Positions 9,010 through 17,795 are shown, numbered from the stretch's first letter. The stretch is DNA of 64,000 nucleotides from Pollutimonas nitritireducens (GCF_002849615.1 NZ_PDNV01000001.1:62001-126000); one strand, 5' to 3'. Numbers and translations: made by a program. Notes: generated by a model from the sequence alone, not told the origin.

Positions 9010-9498
9010 TCAGTCTTCCTTTGTCTGCCTTAATTCGCTGCGATAGCTTGCGATGTTCTGGTACTGGACAAGTTCCAGCACATTTCCTTCCGGATCGCGG
9101 CAAAAGGCCAGATAGACGCCCGGGCGAACCTCGACGCGCTGATTACCCGTCATAAATTCAATACCTTCCTCGAGCAGGCGGGAGATTGCCGCGTCGATAT
9201 CCACCACGATAAAAGTGAGGTAGACGGCGTTCGCTTTGTCCAGTACGTAGGGCGTTGGGGCGGCCGCCTTCAACGGCTTATTGGGCGCAAGCAGCTTCAG
9301 TCGTTCGCCAAAAGAAGTCTGCAGGCGGACGACGGTATAGCCTCCGGATGACAACGCCGATTCGACGGCCTTCTCGGCGGGCACGACGAACTCGCTGACA
9401 AAGGAAAAGCCCAACACGCCCTCGTAGAATCGACGCAGCCGCGCCAAGTCGCTGCATGCGATGCCCACTTCCAGGGGCGCGGTCATTTCAAACTTCAT
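9010..9498 (-). CDS. VOC-family (glyoxalase/bleomycin-resistance fold) protein
   Basis: A 162-residue protein with two paired beta-alpha-beta-beta-beta modules. The N-terminal half has VGIACSDLARLRRFYEGVLG and the C-terminal half FIVVDIDAAISRLLEEGIEF followed by CRDPEGNVLELVQ. The final glutamate ligand (LELVQ) is present. The usual first histidine is replaced by glutamate (PLEVG) and the third-position histidine by tyrosine (VYLTF), so metal binding may be altered or lost. It sits between the E1 and E2 genes with spacing of 1 base to E2 and 9 bases from E1, which argues for a role on the same substrate, for example isomerisation or racemisation. No family name can be assigned. Confidence 0.8.
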   Translation of the reverse strand: MKFEMTAPLEVGIACSDLARLRRFYEGVLGFSFVSEFVVPAEKAVESALSSGGYTVVRLQTSFGERLKLLAPNKPLKAAAPTPYVLDKANAVYLTFIVVDIDAAISRLLEEGIEFMTGNQRVEVRPGVYLAFCRDPEGNVLELVQYQNIASYRSELRQTKED

Positions 9499-9507
9499 GG
9501 CGACTCC

Positions 9508-11709
9508 TCATGCGTCTTGAACGTTCGCGCCCTGATTGCGCATTACGTGTTTCAACCCTTCTATCACCTCTTCTGTCCGGGCACACGCCGCGCGCTCCAG
9601 TACCTTGGAAATGCTGGGCGACGCTTCGCCGCCCGTCACCCGTTGCACGGGCTGGTCCAGCCAGTCGAAAAAGTGTTGCTGAATTTCATCGACCAGCCAA
9701 GCACCGTACGATGTACCCCGCGCGCCCTGTTCAACGATCAGCACATTGTTGGTCTTTTGTATGCTCGCGCCGATGGTGTCCCAGTCGATGCTGGCCCGAT
9801 CCAGCCATCGAAGATCAATCACTTCCGCATCGATACCGGTTTCTTCGACAGCATCGAGCGAATGCGCCACCATGGAAAGATACGTGAGCAAGGTCACGGC
9901 GTTGCCGCGCCGGCGCACCGCCGCCTTGCCGAATGGAATCTGGTAGTCAAAGTCGTCGACCGGAGCCAGGCCGCTGGAGGCATAGAGGTCCACGTGCTCG
10001 ATGACGAGCACGGGGTCATTAAGTGCCAGGGCGGTATTCATCAGGCCTACATAGTCGAACGGCGTTGACGCCGCCACCACCCGCCAGCCCGGACTCGTCG
10101 CGAAAATGCCCGCAGGGTCCATGGAGTGCTGTGAGCCATAGCCCGTGCCCATCGCCACCTTGGTACGAAGCACCAGCGGCATATCGATGTCGCCGCCGAA
10201 CATGTGGCGCGCCTTGCCTATCTGGTTGAACACCTGGTCGGCGGCCACCCACATGAAGTCGGGATACATGAATTCCACAACAGGTCTGAAGCGCCCATCC
10301 ATCGCCATCCCGCCGCCCAGGCCAACGAAGGCATTCTCGCTGATCGGCGTCCCCAGCACCCGGTCGGCGAACTTGTCCTTGAGGCCGCGTGTCGCGCCAT
10401 TGGTTCCCCCCTTCAGGCGGTGGACGTCCTCGCCCATGACGATTACGCGCGGATCGGTTTCCATACGGCGCTCCATGACGTCAGCCACCACATCGATGAA
10501 CTTGCGGGTTTCCAGCTTGCCCTGAAAGTCGCGCTGCTCAGAGCTGCGGGCCCCGGCCAGTTCGCTCAGGTCGCCCCGCACCCCAATATCGCGGAATCCA
10601 GGCTCAGGCCATAGCTCGGGACGTATGCGTTTTGCATCAGCCTTGCCGATGGGATCCGCCTCGGTCAGGGCGGCGACGGCATCGGCCATCGACGCTTGCA
10701 TGCGGGTCCGCAGATCGGCAATTTCCCGAGCGGTGATCAGACCGCGCTCCTGCATCCGGCGAGCAAGCAGATCGAGCGGATCCCGGTCGCGCCACATTTT
10801 CTCTTCTTCTTTGCTCCGATAGCCGAAAGCACTGCCTGGAAAACCGCCATTCTGGTGGAAAAAACGGTACACATCGGCTTCGATGATAGTGGGTCCGTTG
10901 CCAGCCCGCATGTGCGCCAAAGCCTGCTGCATGACCAGATGCACGGCCAGCGGATCCATGCCATCCACTTTCCAGCTCGGAATATTGAATGCCTGTCCGC
11001 GTGCCGACAAGCGCGGCTCCGCGGTCGCTTCGTGCACGTTGGTCGAGACGGCGTATCCATTATTTTCGATAAAGAAGCATAAAGGCAGCTTCCAGGCAGC
11101 TGCCAGATTCATGGTTTCAAGCACGGAACCAATATTGATCGCTCCATCCCCAAAATAGGTCACCACCACCGCATCGGAAGCTGCATGCCTGTGGGCCCAT
11201 GCCGCGCCCGCCGCCAGCGGTACTCCGCCACCTACGATGGCATTGGTTCCCAGCACCCCTGCTTCCTCCCAGCGCAAATGCATGGAACCGCCCCTACCAC
11301 GGCAGAAGCCCTGCGATAGGCCAAGAATCTCTGCAAGCGTACGTTGCAGCAGCGCGTCGACCTCGGGCGCCAAGTCTGCTTTGGGATCGATGCCGGAAGG
11401 TTGGACGTAGGCCAGCGCCTTACTGAGGAACTGATGATGACCGCGGTGCGAGCCGTTGACCTGGTCAGCCGCCGTCAACGATACGATGGAGCCCGCCGCG
11501 CCTCCCTCCTGCCCTATGCTGGAGTGCGCCGGGCCATGCACGAGTCCCTGCATGGCGAGCTCGACGACAGTCTCTTCAAACGCTCGTATCAAGTGCAAAT
11601 GTGAAAGCAAGGTGCCAAGCAGGCTGGGATCCGCATTCTTCCAGTCTTCTTCCGTGGTCCGCAGTTCCACCCATCTGGAAGCAGGGGACAGCGTATTGAT
11701 GTGTGGCAT
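9508..11709 (-). CDS. Fused E1 alpha-beta thiamine-diphosphate 2-oxoacid dehydrogenase
   Basis: A single 733-residue polypeptide joining E1alpha (about 1-370) and E1beta (about 395-733), normally two proteins. The alpha half has the thiamine-diphosphate motif, starting GDGAINIGSVLETMN and closing with the conserved NN about 30 residues later. It also has FCRGRGGSMH, typical of the pyruvate/acetoin/branched-chain E1alpha group. The beta half has VIVMGEDVHRLKGGT, GTPISENAFVGLGGGMA and VEFMYPDFMWVAADQ. It decarboxylates a 2-oxoacid and feeds the lipoyl E2 encoded downstream. It is co-directional with the SDR upstream and the VOC protein downstream. The substrate is uncertain and could be a branched or acetoin-like oxoacid. 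Confidence 0.88.
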   Translation of the reverse strand: MPHINTLSPASRWVELRTTEEDWKNADPSLLGTLLSHLHLIRAFEETVVELAMQGLVHGPAHSSIGQEGGAAGSIVSLTAADQVNGSHRGHHQFLSKALAYVQPSGIDPKADLAPEVDALLQRTLAEILGLSQGFCRGRGGSMHLRWEEAGVLGTNAIVGGGVPLAAGAAWAHRHAASDAVVVTYFGDGAINIGSVLETMNLAAAWKLPLCFFIENNGYAVSTNVHEATAEPRLSARGQAFNIPSWKVDGMDPLAVHLVMQQALAHMRAGNGPTIIEADVYRFFHQNGGFPGSAFGYRSKEEEKMWRDRDPLDLLARRMQERGLITAREIADLRTRMQASMADAVAALTEADPIGKADAKRIRPELWPEPGFRDIGVRGDLSELAGARSSEQRDFQGKLETRKFIDVVADVMERRMETDPRVIVMGEDVHRLKGGTNGATRGLKDKFADRVLGTPISENAFVGLGGGMAMDGRFRPVVEFMYPDFMWVAADQVFNQIGKARHMFGGDIDMPLVLRTKVAMGTGYGSQHSMDPAGIFATSPGWRVVAASTPFDYVGLMNTALALNDPVLVIEHVDLYASSGLAPVDDFDYQIPFGKAAVRRRGNAVTLLTYLSMVAHSLDAVEETGIDAEVIDLRWLDRASIDWDTIGASIQKTNNVLIVEQGARGTSYGAWLVDEIQQHFFDWLDQPVQRVTGGEASPSISKVLERAACARTEEVIEGLKHVMRNQGANVQDA

Positions 11710-11742
11710 GAGTTCGACTCCGGATGAAATGTGTACGGATAT

Positions 11743-12567
11743 TCAGATGTAGCTGTAGGCGGACCACCCGCCATCGGCCACGATGACATGTCCATTGATA
11801 AAGGACGCGTGTTCCGAGGCCAGAAACAAAGCCAGAGACGCAATCTCTTGCGGCTCGCCCAGCCGGCCCACCGGGGTACGCCTGATGAGCGCGTCCGCGT
11901 CCATGCGACCCGCGGCAACCAGTTCGTCGACCAGGTCTGTCTTGATGTAGCCCGGTGCAATGGCGTTGACCCGGATTCCCAATTTGCCCCACTCCACCGC
12001 CATGACCTTGGTCAACATGGCCACGGCGGCCTTGCTGGTGCAATAGGCGGCACGCTCGGGAGCCGCTACGACGCCATACATGGATGACGTGTTCAGGATA
12101 ATGCCGCGCCTGCGTTCGACCATGCCGCGCGCCGCGGCCTGCGCACAATAAAAGACCCCATTCAAGTTGATGTCGATAGCCTTGCGCCAGTCGGCGCCGG
12201 ACAATTCGAGCGTGGGCTGGTTCATGGAAATCCCCGCGTTGTTCAACAGGATATCGATGCGGCCGAACGCCGCCTCGGCTGCCGCCACCGCGGCCTGTAC
12301 TGCACGTTCGTCATTGACGGGCGCAATATAGATTTCCAGAGCCATCTGCGGAAACGATGACAACAATTCGTCGCGGGCCAGCTCCAGGCGAGGACCGTTG
12401 ATATCCAGCAACGCAAGGCGGGCCCCGTTGGCGGCGAATGCCCGCGCCATTGCCAGTCCAATGCCGCTGCCTGCGCCGGTGATGAACACGACTTCGTTTG
12501 CAAGATTCAAAAAGCACTTTCCTTGCGCAATATGGGCCAGTACATCGACAGACAGAGTATTCGTCAT
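11743..12567 (-). CDS. SDR-family oxidoreductase
   Basis: Classical short-chain dehydrogenase, 274 residues. The cofactor motif TGAGSGIG is near residue 31, NNAG near residue 110, the catalytic serine lies in ILNTSSMYG and the YxxxK pair in AYCTSKAA. The aspartate after beta-2 (LALLDINGP) suggests NAD preference. About 25 extra residues precede the Rossmann fold. The start overlaps the livF stop by 4 bases, so it is translated with the importer. It probably oxidises a hydroxyl of the imported compound to the ketone or oxoacid used by the E1/E2 complex, by inference from position. Confidence 0.88.
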   Translation of the reverse strand: MTNTLSVDVLAHIAQGKCFLNLANEVVFITGAGSGIGLAMARAFAANGARLALLDINGPRLELARDELLSSFPQMALEIYIAPVNDERAVQAAVAAAEAAFGRIDILLNNAGISMNQPTLELSGADWRKAIDINLNGVFYCAQAAARGMVERRRGIILNTSSMYGVVAAPERAAYCTSKAAVAMLTKVMAVEWGKLGIRVNAIAPGYIKTDLVDELVAAGRMDADALIRRTPVGRLGEPQEIASLALFLASEHASFINGHVIVADGGWSAYSYI

Positions 12568-13289
12568 ACGGCCAGCCAGTCCTTCAACATTTTTGGGTTA
12601 CCGGTGAGTTCGTGGGGTGTGCCGGTGAAGACGATGTGCCCATGTCCCAGCAGGCAAACCTGGCTGGAGATCTTCAATGCGATCGTCAGCTTCTGTTCGA
12701 CCAGAATCACCGCTACGCCACGGCGATGAATGTCCTGAATCGCTTCGCCGACGACGGTCACGATTTTGGGTGCAAGGCCTTCGGTGGGCTCATCGATCAT
12801 GATGATCCTGGGATTACCCAATAAAGAGCGGCAGATGGTCAGCATCTGTTGTTCGCCTCCGGACAGGTTGCTGGCCTGGGTATTGCGGCGCTCCTTCAGG
12901 CGTGGAAAGTAGTCGAACATCTGCTCGACGGTCCACGTTGCGGCGCCGGATCGTATGTGCTGTGTCCCCATGGCGAGGTTCTCGTCCACCGTGAGATTTC
13001 CGAAAACCTCTCGCTCTTCGGGCACGTAGGCAATGCCGGCGCGGGAAATCGCATATGAAGGTTTGCCCGCCAGGTTGTGACCATCCAGCAGAACCTGGCC
13101 GCCCGTGGGTTGAACCAGGCCCATGATGGCCTTCACGGTCGTGGAGCGTCCGGAACCGTTACGCCCCAGCAAACTGACGATTTCACTGGCTCCGACGTCG
13201 AAGCTGACTCCCTGCAGAATATGGCTCTTGCCGTAATGCGCATGCAGGTCTCGCACGGACAAAAGCGGAGTCGTCTCTGGCGTGTTCAT
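12564..13289 (-). CDS. livF: Liv-type ABC transporter ATP-binding protein LivF (second importer)
   Basis: ATPase of 241 residues with Walker A modified at one position (GRNGSGRSTT, arginine instead of the usual lysine), signature LSGGEQQM and Walker B IIMIDEPTEGLAPK. The Walker A arginine is unusual and would be expected to weaken ATP hydrolysis in this subunit. It overlaps livG by 4 bases upstream and the SDR gene by 4 bases downstream. The membrane complex is completed by the LivH and LivM permeases of the same operon. Confidence 0.92.
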   Translation of the reverse strand: MNTPETTPLLSVRDLHAHYGKSHILQGVSFDVGASEIVSLLGRNGSGRSTTVKAIMGLVQPTGGQVLLDGHNLAGKPSYAISRAGIAYVPEEREVFGNLTVDENLAMGTQHIRSGAATWTVEQMFDYFPRLKERRNTQASNLSGGEQQMLTICRSLLGNPRIIMIDEPTEGLAPKIVTVVGEAIQDIHRRGVAVILVEQKLTIALKISSQVCLLGHGHIVFTGTPHELTGNPKMLKDWLAV

Positions 13290-14065
13290 GCCTTAACCTC
13301 CGCACCGAGATACGCCTCTTGCACTTGCGCGTTGTTGCGGATCTCGTCCGGGGTGCCCGTGGCGACGATCTGCCCATAAACAAGTACGCTGATGCGATCG
13401 CTGATTGAAAAAACGACGTCCATATCGTGCTCGACGAGCATAAGCGAACGCTCTTTGGTCAGGTCGCGTATCAAGCCGATCGTATACTCGGTCTCTTCGC
13501 GCGACATTCCCGCCATGGGCTCATCCAGCAACAACACCTTGGGGTCCGATGCCAAGGTCATGCCGATTTCCAATGAGCGCTGCTCGGAATACGACATCTC
13601 GCCGGCCAAGTTATTGGAATGCTTCGCAAGCCGTATCTGCTCGAGCAGATGTTCGGTTTCGCGGGTGACTTCGCGCAATCGCGAAACTGGCCTCCAGAAG
13701 TTGTACTGCAGTCCAAAACGGCGCATGACGCCGAAGCGCAGGTTCTCGAACACGGTAAGGCCGGGAAAAATGTTGGTGATCTGGAATGATCGCGCCAGCC
13801 CCAGCCGATTGATTTCGCGCGCCTGCAGGCCGTGTATGGGGCGGTCTCCCAGGAAAATCTGTCCGGACGATGGCGCGAACTGGCCCGAGACGAGGTGGAA
13901 CAAGGTGGATTTTCCGGCCCCGTTGGGGCCGATAACGGCGTGGCGCTCTCCCTGCCGCAGCTCCAGGCTGACGCCCCGGATGATATGCGCGTCCCCGAAG
14001 GATTTGTGGACATCCACCATGGTCAGCACCGGGCTGGTACCGGCTGCGGCCATCGAATTGGTCAT
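13286..14065 (-). CDS. livG: Liv-type ABC transporter ATP-binding protein LivG (second importer)
   Basis: ATPase of 259 residues. Walker A is GPNGAGKST, the signature segment reads MSYSEQRSLEIGMTLA and Walker B is VLLLDEPMAGMS. The ATG at 14065 gives a normal N-terminus (HKSFGDAHIIRGVSLEL) and overlaps the livM stop by 4 bases; longer readings run into livM. It is followed by livF with a 4-base overlap. The canonical lysine in this subunit contrasts with the arginine in its LivF partner. Confidence 0.93.
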   Translation of the reverse strand: MTNSMAAAGTSPVLTMVDVHKSFGDAHIIRGVSLELRQGERHAVIGPNGAGKSTLFHLVSGQFAPSSGQIFLGDRPIHGLQAREINRLGLARSFQITNIFPGLTVFENLRFGVMRRFGLQYNFWRPVSRLREVTRETEHLLEQIRLAKHSNNLAGEMSYSEQRSLEIGMTLASDPKVLLLDEPMAGMSREETEYTIGLIRDLTKERSLMLVEHDMDVVFSISDRISVLVYGQIVATGTPDEIRNNAQVQEAYLGAEVKA

Positions 14066-15297
14066 GCTGCGCGCTCCTCGCACATGGAGTGCCATTTTCG
14101 GGTACCCAGAACCACGACCGTGACGCCAATGACGATCAGGGCAACCGGAAGCAGCCAGGTCGTCATGGCTCCGGGCAGCCATTGCCGGCCAAAAAGCATC
14201 ACGGCGGGCCATGCCGCCCCGTCGGTCAACAAGGACTGATAGTCTTGGGCCAAGACGCGGGCCAGAAATTCCACCATGAAGACAAAGCCGCAAGTACCGA
14301 TGGCACAACCCAGGATCCATACGATCAGTATCCGCAGGAGCGCGGTGGGCGAGTGTCTGTCCCGATTGCTGCCCCACCAGCTTGCAATACTGAACAGGCC
14401 GGACGGCAGGAACATCATGACCAGCACGAACACGACGCCCTGGTATAGCAGCCATGTGCGGGTCATGTCGGACACCGCATACCCGAAGAACGTCATGACG
14501 GCCGCGCCCAGCGCCGGCCCGAAGAAAGCGCCTATACCGCCGATATAGCTGTTGAGCACCACCTGGGCCGACAGGTTCATGTCGAAAATGACATAGTTGG
14601 CGGCTTCGTTGCTAAGGGCAAGCAGGCCGCCTGCCACACCGGAGAACGTCGCCGAAATCGTAAACACCATGAGGCGCAGGACGTGCACGTTGTATCCAAG
14701 AAAGCGCAGGCGGTGGGTGTTTTCGCGCAGGCCCTGGCACAGCCGCCCCAATGGCGTGCGGGTCAGGTAGTACAACAAGCCCAGGCAGAGCAATACCCAT
14801 GCAAGCGTCAGGTAATATATGTCGATCGCGCCGGCAAATGAAATGCCCCAGGCTGGCATGCGCATGGCCGACACGCCGCCCTCGCCACCGAAGAAGTCCT
14901 TCAAATGGGGAGCCAAAGAATGCAGCAGTTCGGCCAAGGCAAGCGTTATCATCGAAAAGTAGACACCGCTGCGCTGGGTCGAAAACCAGCCGGCCACCAG
15001 GCCCAGCAGACAGCCCGCGAATGCGCCGACCGCCGGCAGCAAGGGTGCGGGAAACAGGCCTGTTCCGTCCAGCGCATTCATGGCATGGATGGTGGCGAAT
15101 GTTCCGATGCCAAAATAAGCCGCATGGCCAAACGAAAGCATGCCGCCCTGGCCGGCAAGCACATTGAAGGCGCTGGCAAACAACGCCGCGATAAGCATCT
15201 GGATGGCCGCGTTCACCAACGATGTCGACAGTATGGCGGGCAATACCAATAAAAATCCGATCACAAGCACCAGCACCAGCATCCGCGTGGGTTTCAT
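14062..15297 (-). CDS. livM: Liv-type ABC transporter permease LivM with C-terminal extension (second importer)
   Basis: Membrane permease of 411 residues against about 300-330 for most LivM. The core has the LivM hallmark LAGQGGMLSFGHAAYFGIGT and a GGIGAFFGPALGA loop, and ends near residue 305 (MFLPSGLFSIASWW). The remaining 100 residues hold two further hydrophobic segments (LRILIVWILGCAIGTCGFVF and WLLPVALIVIGVTVVVLG). The ATG at 15297 is preferred over the GTG at 15306 because GGGAG lies 8 bases upstream of it. The start follows the livH stop closely. Confidence 0.9.
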   Translation of the reverse strand: MKPTRMLVLVLVIGFLLVLPAILSTSLVNAAIQMLIAALFASAFNVLAGQGGMLSFGHAAYFGIGTFATIHAMNALDGTGLFPAPLLPAVGAFAGCLLGLVAGWFSTQRSGVYFSMITLALAELLHSLAPHLKDFFGGEGGVSAMRMPAWGISFAGAIDIYYLTLAWVLLCLGLLYYLTRTPLGRLCQGLRENTHRLRFLGYNVHVLRLMVFTISATFSGVAGGLLALSNEAANYVIFDMNLSAQVVLNSYIGGIGAFFGPALGAAVMTFFGYAVSDMTRTWLLYQGVVFVLVMMFLPSGLFSIASWWGSNRDRHSPTALLRILIVWILGCAIGTCGFVFMVEFLARVLAQDYQSLLTDGAAWPAVMLFGRQWLPGAMTTWLLPVALIVIGVTVVVLGTRKWHSMCEERAA

Positions 15298-15302
15298 CGC
15301 CC

Positions 15303-16244
15303 TCACTCCCTGTTGCCCATCAAGCCGGTAGGCCTGAAGAGCAATACGATAAGCATCAGGACAAACGGGATCGTGGCAGCCAGGGAAGATACTTTCAATG
15401 CCATCAGGCCACCGACGCTTTCAGCCCATTCGCGCGCGCCCACCAGGGCGAAGGCATCCGCGAGGCTATAGTCGATGCCGACGGCAAACGATGAAATCAG
15501 TCCTATGATGAGCGAAGCCAGCATCGCTCCCTCCAGGGAGCCCAAGCCGCCCACCACCACGACCACGAATACGATGACACCGAGTTCGAGCGCCATGTTG
15601 GGATTGGTGGTGTAGAAAGCGCCTGCCACTGCGCCGGCGAGCCCCGCGAGTGCCGCGCCGACACCAAAAACACCCATGAAGACGATGGGAACGTTATGGC
15701 CCAGCGCTTCAACCATGCGCGGCCTGTAGATCGCGGCACGTACGACGATCCCGACGCGGGTTCTGGTCAGCAGCAGATAAATCAGCACGAACATCACGAT
15801 CGAGGTGCCCGCGATCAGCAAGCGATAGAAGGGGTAATTCGCGCCGAATACAGGAAAGGCCGAGAAATTCAAGGCTTCGGGGACGCGGTAATCGACCGGG
15901 TAGTTACCATAGAACAGCTTAATGACCTCGGCAATGATGAAAGACAAACCGAAGGTCAGCAGCAGTTGATGTCCGTGTCCATATCGATGGACGCGACGCA
16001 GCATGTAGCGCTCGATCAAGGCGCCGAGCACTCCGACGATCAGGGGAGCAATAATAATGGCAGGCCAGAAGCCCACCACCTTCTGCAGGCTATAGGCCAG
16101 ATAGGCGCCGACCATGTAGAACGAGGTATGGGCGAAGTTCAGTACCCCCATCATCCCGAAGATCAGGGTGAGCCCGGCCGACACCATGAACAGCAGCAAG
16201 CCATAGATGGTGCCGTTCAGCAGCGATACTGTGAAATACTCCAT
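15303..16244 (-). CDS. livH: Liv-type ABC transporter permease LivH (second importer)
   Basis: Membrane permease of 313 residues with the LivH N-terminus SLLNGTIYGLLLFMVSAGLT, the NFAH motif in GVLNFAHTSFYMVG and the loop GGLGSLEGAMLAS. It is the second gene of the operon after the binding protein (72-base gap with no clear terminator) and is followed by livM. Confidence 0.93.
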   Translation of the reverse strand: MEYFTVSLLNGTIYGLLLFMVSAGLTLIFGMMGVLNFAHTSFYMVGAYLAYSLQKVVGFWPAIIIAPLIVGVLGALIERYMLRRVHRYGHGHQLLLTFGLSFIIAEVIKLFYGNYPVDYRVPEALNFSAFPVFGANYPFYRLLIAGTSIVMFVLIYLLLTRTRVGIVVRAAIYRPRMVEALGHNVPIVFMGVFGVGAALAGLAGAVAGAFYTTNPNMALELGVIVFVVVVVGGLGSLEGAMLASLIIGLISSFAVGIDYSLADAFALVGAREWAESVGGLMALKVSSLAATIPFVLMLIVLLFRPTGLMGNRE

Positions 16245-16316
16245 GACTGCCCCTTCCGGTCAAGACAACGTACTACGACAGCTCCGGTACTGTGGCGGCG
16301 CTGTCGTCCCATCCCG

Positions 16317-17555
16317 TCAGGCAGGGCGCTTCATTTTGCACGTCGCTTCGACCGGATTCACCGCTTCCTCGGCAGTGAAACGTTTGACAACCTCGAACCC
16401 CATATCAGTGCCGTCCGCTTTGTATTTGGCATCGCGGGAGACCTTGGATACGATGATGGGCAACATCACTTGATGGTCGGCGGCACGTATGCTGGTCGGA
16501 CCCATGGGCGTGTTGATTTGGACTTTTTCGAGGTTCTGGGCGAGCGCTTCGATATTGATCTCGCCATTAGCCGGCTTGGTAGCCTTCAAGGCTTCGTTGA
16601 GCATTTGGACGCCAAATACGGTTTGCGGTTCGATGAAGGTAGGGTAATGGCCCGTCTTGGCTTTGTACTCCTCCCCGAAGCGTTCAGTATTGGAATCGGC
16701 GGATATGTTGTAGGCATGGGCAATGTAATGCCCCAGCGCGGTGTCGCCCGCGTTTGCCAGGTTGCCGACCTGGTCAAGAAAGACCGTACCAAATCGTACT
16801 TTCAGGCCAGCCGCCCGCGTCGCCTTCATGAGCAACAGCAAATCGTTGGACCAGTTGCCCGTCAAGACCGTCTCGGCCCCGCTGGCTTTTATCTTGCTGA
16901 CGTAGGGCGAAAAGTCCTGGATTTTGTTGACGTCGTGCAAGGTGCTTTCGACGACCTTGTAGCCTCCTTGGTCCGCGAATGCCTGGATGGATTTCTGCAT
17001 ATCGGCGCCCCATGAATAATTTTGATTCATGGAATAGATCTTCGTACCCAGTTCATTGTTGGCCTTCATCGCATCCACCAAAGCCTTGACGCGAATCGGC
17101 GCATTGGTGGTGAAACGGAAATGATAGAAGTGGCATTTCTCGCCAGTCAGTTCCAGCGCCTCGCCCCCCATATTCATGAACAGGACTTCCTTACCGGGGT
17201 TGCGTATATTGTATTTGCGCACATCTTCGGTGATCTGGCCGGATACGGCAGACGAAGAGCCCTGGATGATGATGCGTGCGCCATCCGCAATGGCCGCCTT
17301 GACCTTGTCCGATGCGCCGGCGGGTCCGCCCTGGTTGTCGTACTCGGCGACCTGTATTGCTTCGCCATTCCATCCGCCCGCTTCATTGATCCGATCAAAC
17401 TGATACTTTGCTGCTGCACGATACATCAGACCGGTTGAGGCCTGCGGCCCCGACAAGGTTTCAACCAATGCCACTTTAAGAGGGGCGGCGTTAACCGAAT
17501 TCGCAGCAACGAATCCGCACGCCGATAGCATCAAGGCAAGTTTTGTCTTAGTCAC
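16317..17555 (-). CDS. Periplasmic substrate-binding protein of the second Liv-type importer
   Basis: Type I binding protein, 412 residues, with a signal peptide ending near ANSVNA-AP and the mature N-terminus LKVALVETLSGPQASTG. The sequence EALELTGEKCHFYHFRFTTN resembles binding proteins used for aromatic or carboxylic ligands more than true LivJ, but that is only an impression. Translation starts at a GTG (17555) with AAGGAG 8 bases upstream. It is the first gene of the operon that ends with the E2 acyltransferase. The operator-like inverted repeat at 17621-17654 lies 66 bases upstream. Confidence 0.9.
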   Translation of the reverse strand: MTKTKLALMLSACGFVAANSVNAAPLKVALVETLSGPQASTGLMYRAAAKYQFDRINEAGGWNGEAIQVAEYDNQGGPAGASDKVKAAIADGARIIIQGSSSAVSGQITEDVRKYNIRNPGKEVLFMNMGGEALELTGEKCHFYHFRFTTNAPIRVKALVDAMKANNELGTKIYSMNQNYSWGADMQKSIQAFADQGGYKVVESTLHDVNKIQDFSPYVSKIKASGAETVLTGNWSNDLLLLMKATRAAGLKVRFGTVFLDQVGNLANAGDTALGHYIAHAYNISADSNTERFGEEYKAKTGHYPTFIEPQTVFGVQMLNEALKATKPANGEINIEALAQNLEKVQINTPMGPTSIRAADHQVMLPIIVSKVSRDAKYKADGTDMGFEVVKRFTAEEAVNPVEATCKMKRPA

Positions 17556-17620
17556 TCCACCATCTCCTTTAGTTGTTTCGAAGAACTGCGAGATTCGTTC
17601 CCCTTCTATTTTTTTTACAA

Positions 17621-17654
17621 CTTGTCTGATAACATTTAAAACTTATCAGACAGG
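17621..17654. promoter_or_regulatory. Inverted pair of GntR/FadR-type operator boxes
   Basis: A perfect 10-bp inverted repeat, TGTCTGATAA (17623-17632) and TTATCAGACA (17643-17652), has a 10-base spacer and lies between the divergent binding-protein and GntR genes. With one mismatch it extends to 12 bp. Each arm (TTGTCTGATAA) is itself nearly palindromic, so the site may be two operators for a dimeric FadR-family regulator. The regulator at 17796-18512 is the obvious candidate. Confidence 0.6.
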
Positions 17655-17795
17655 TTGGCAGCAAATTCTACTTAGGCAAAAAAGTGGTGTCAATAAAGTA
17701 AAGCAGACATCGGTGTAAACCCCAGGCAAGGCAAAAAATGATTTCTTTTGAAAAGAAGACGGTTCAACTCCCAACATATTGACGCAATCAACAGC

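Noticed and set aside
7639-17555. E3 (lipoamide dehydrogenase) gene within the oxoacid dehydrogenase operon
   Set aside because: No flavoprotein disulfide reductase motif (GGxCxxxGCxP) occurs in any frame here; E3 must be encoded elsewhere.
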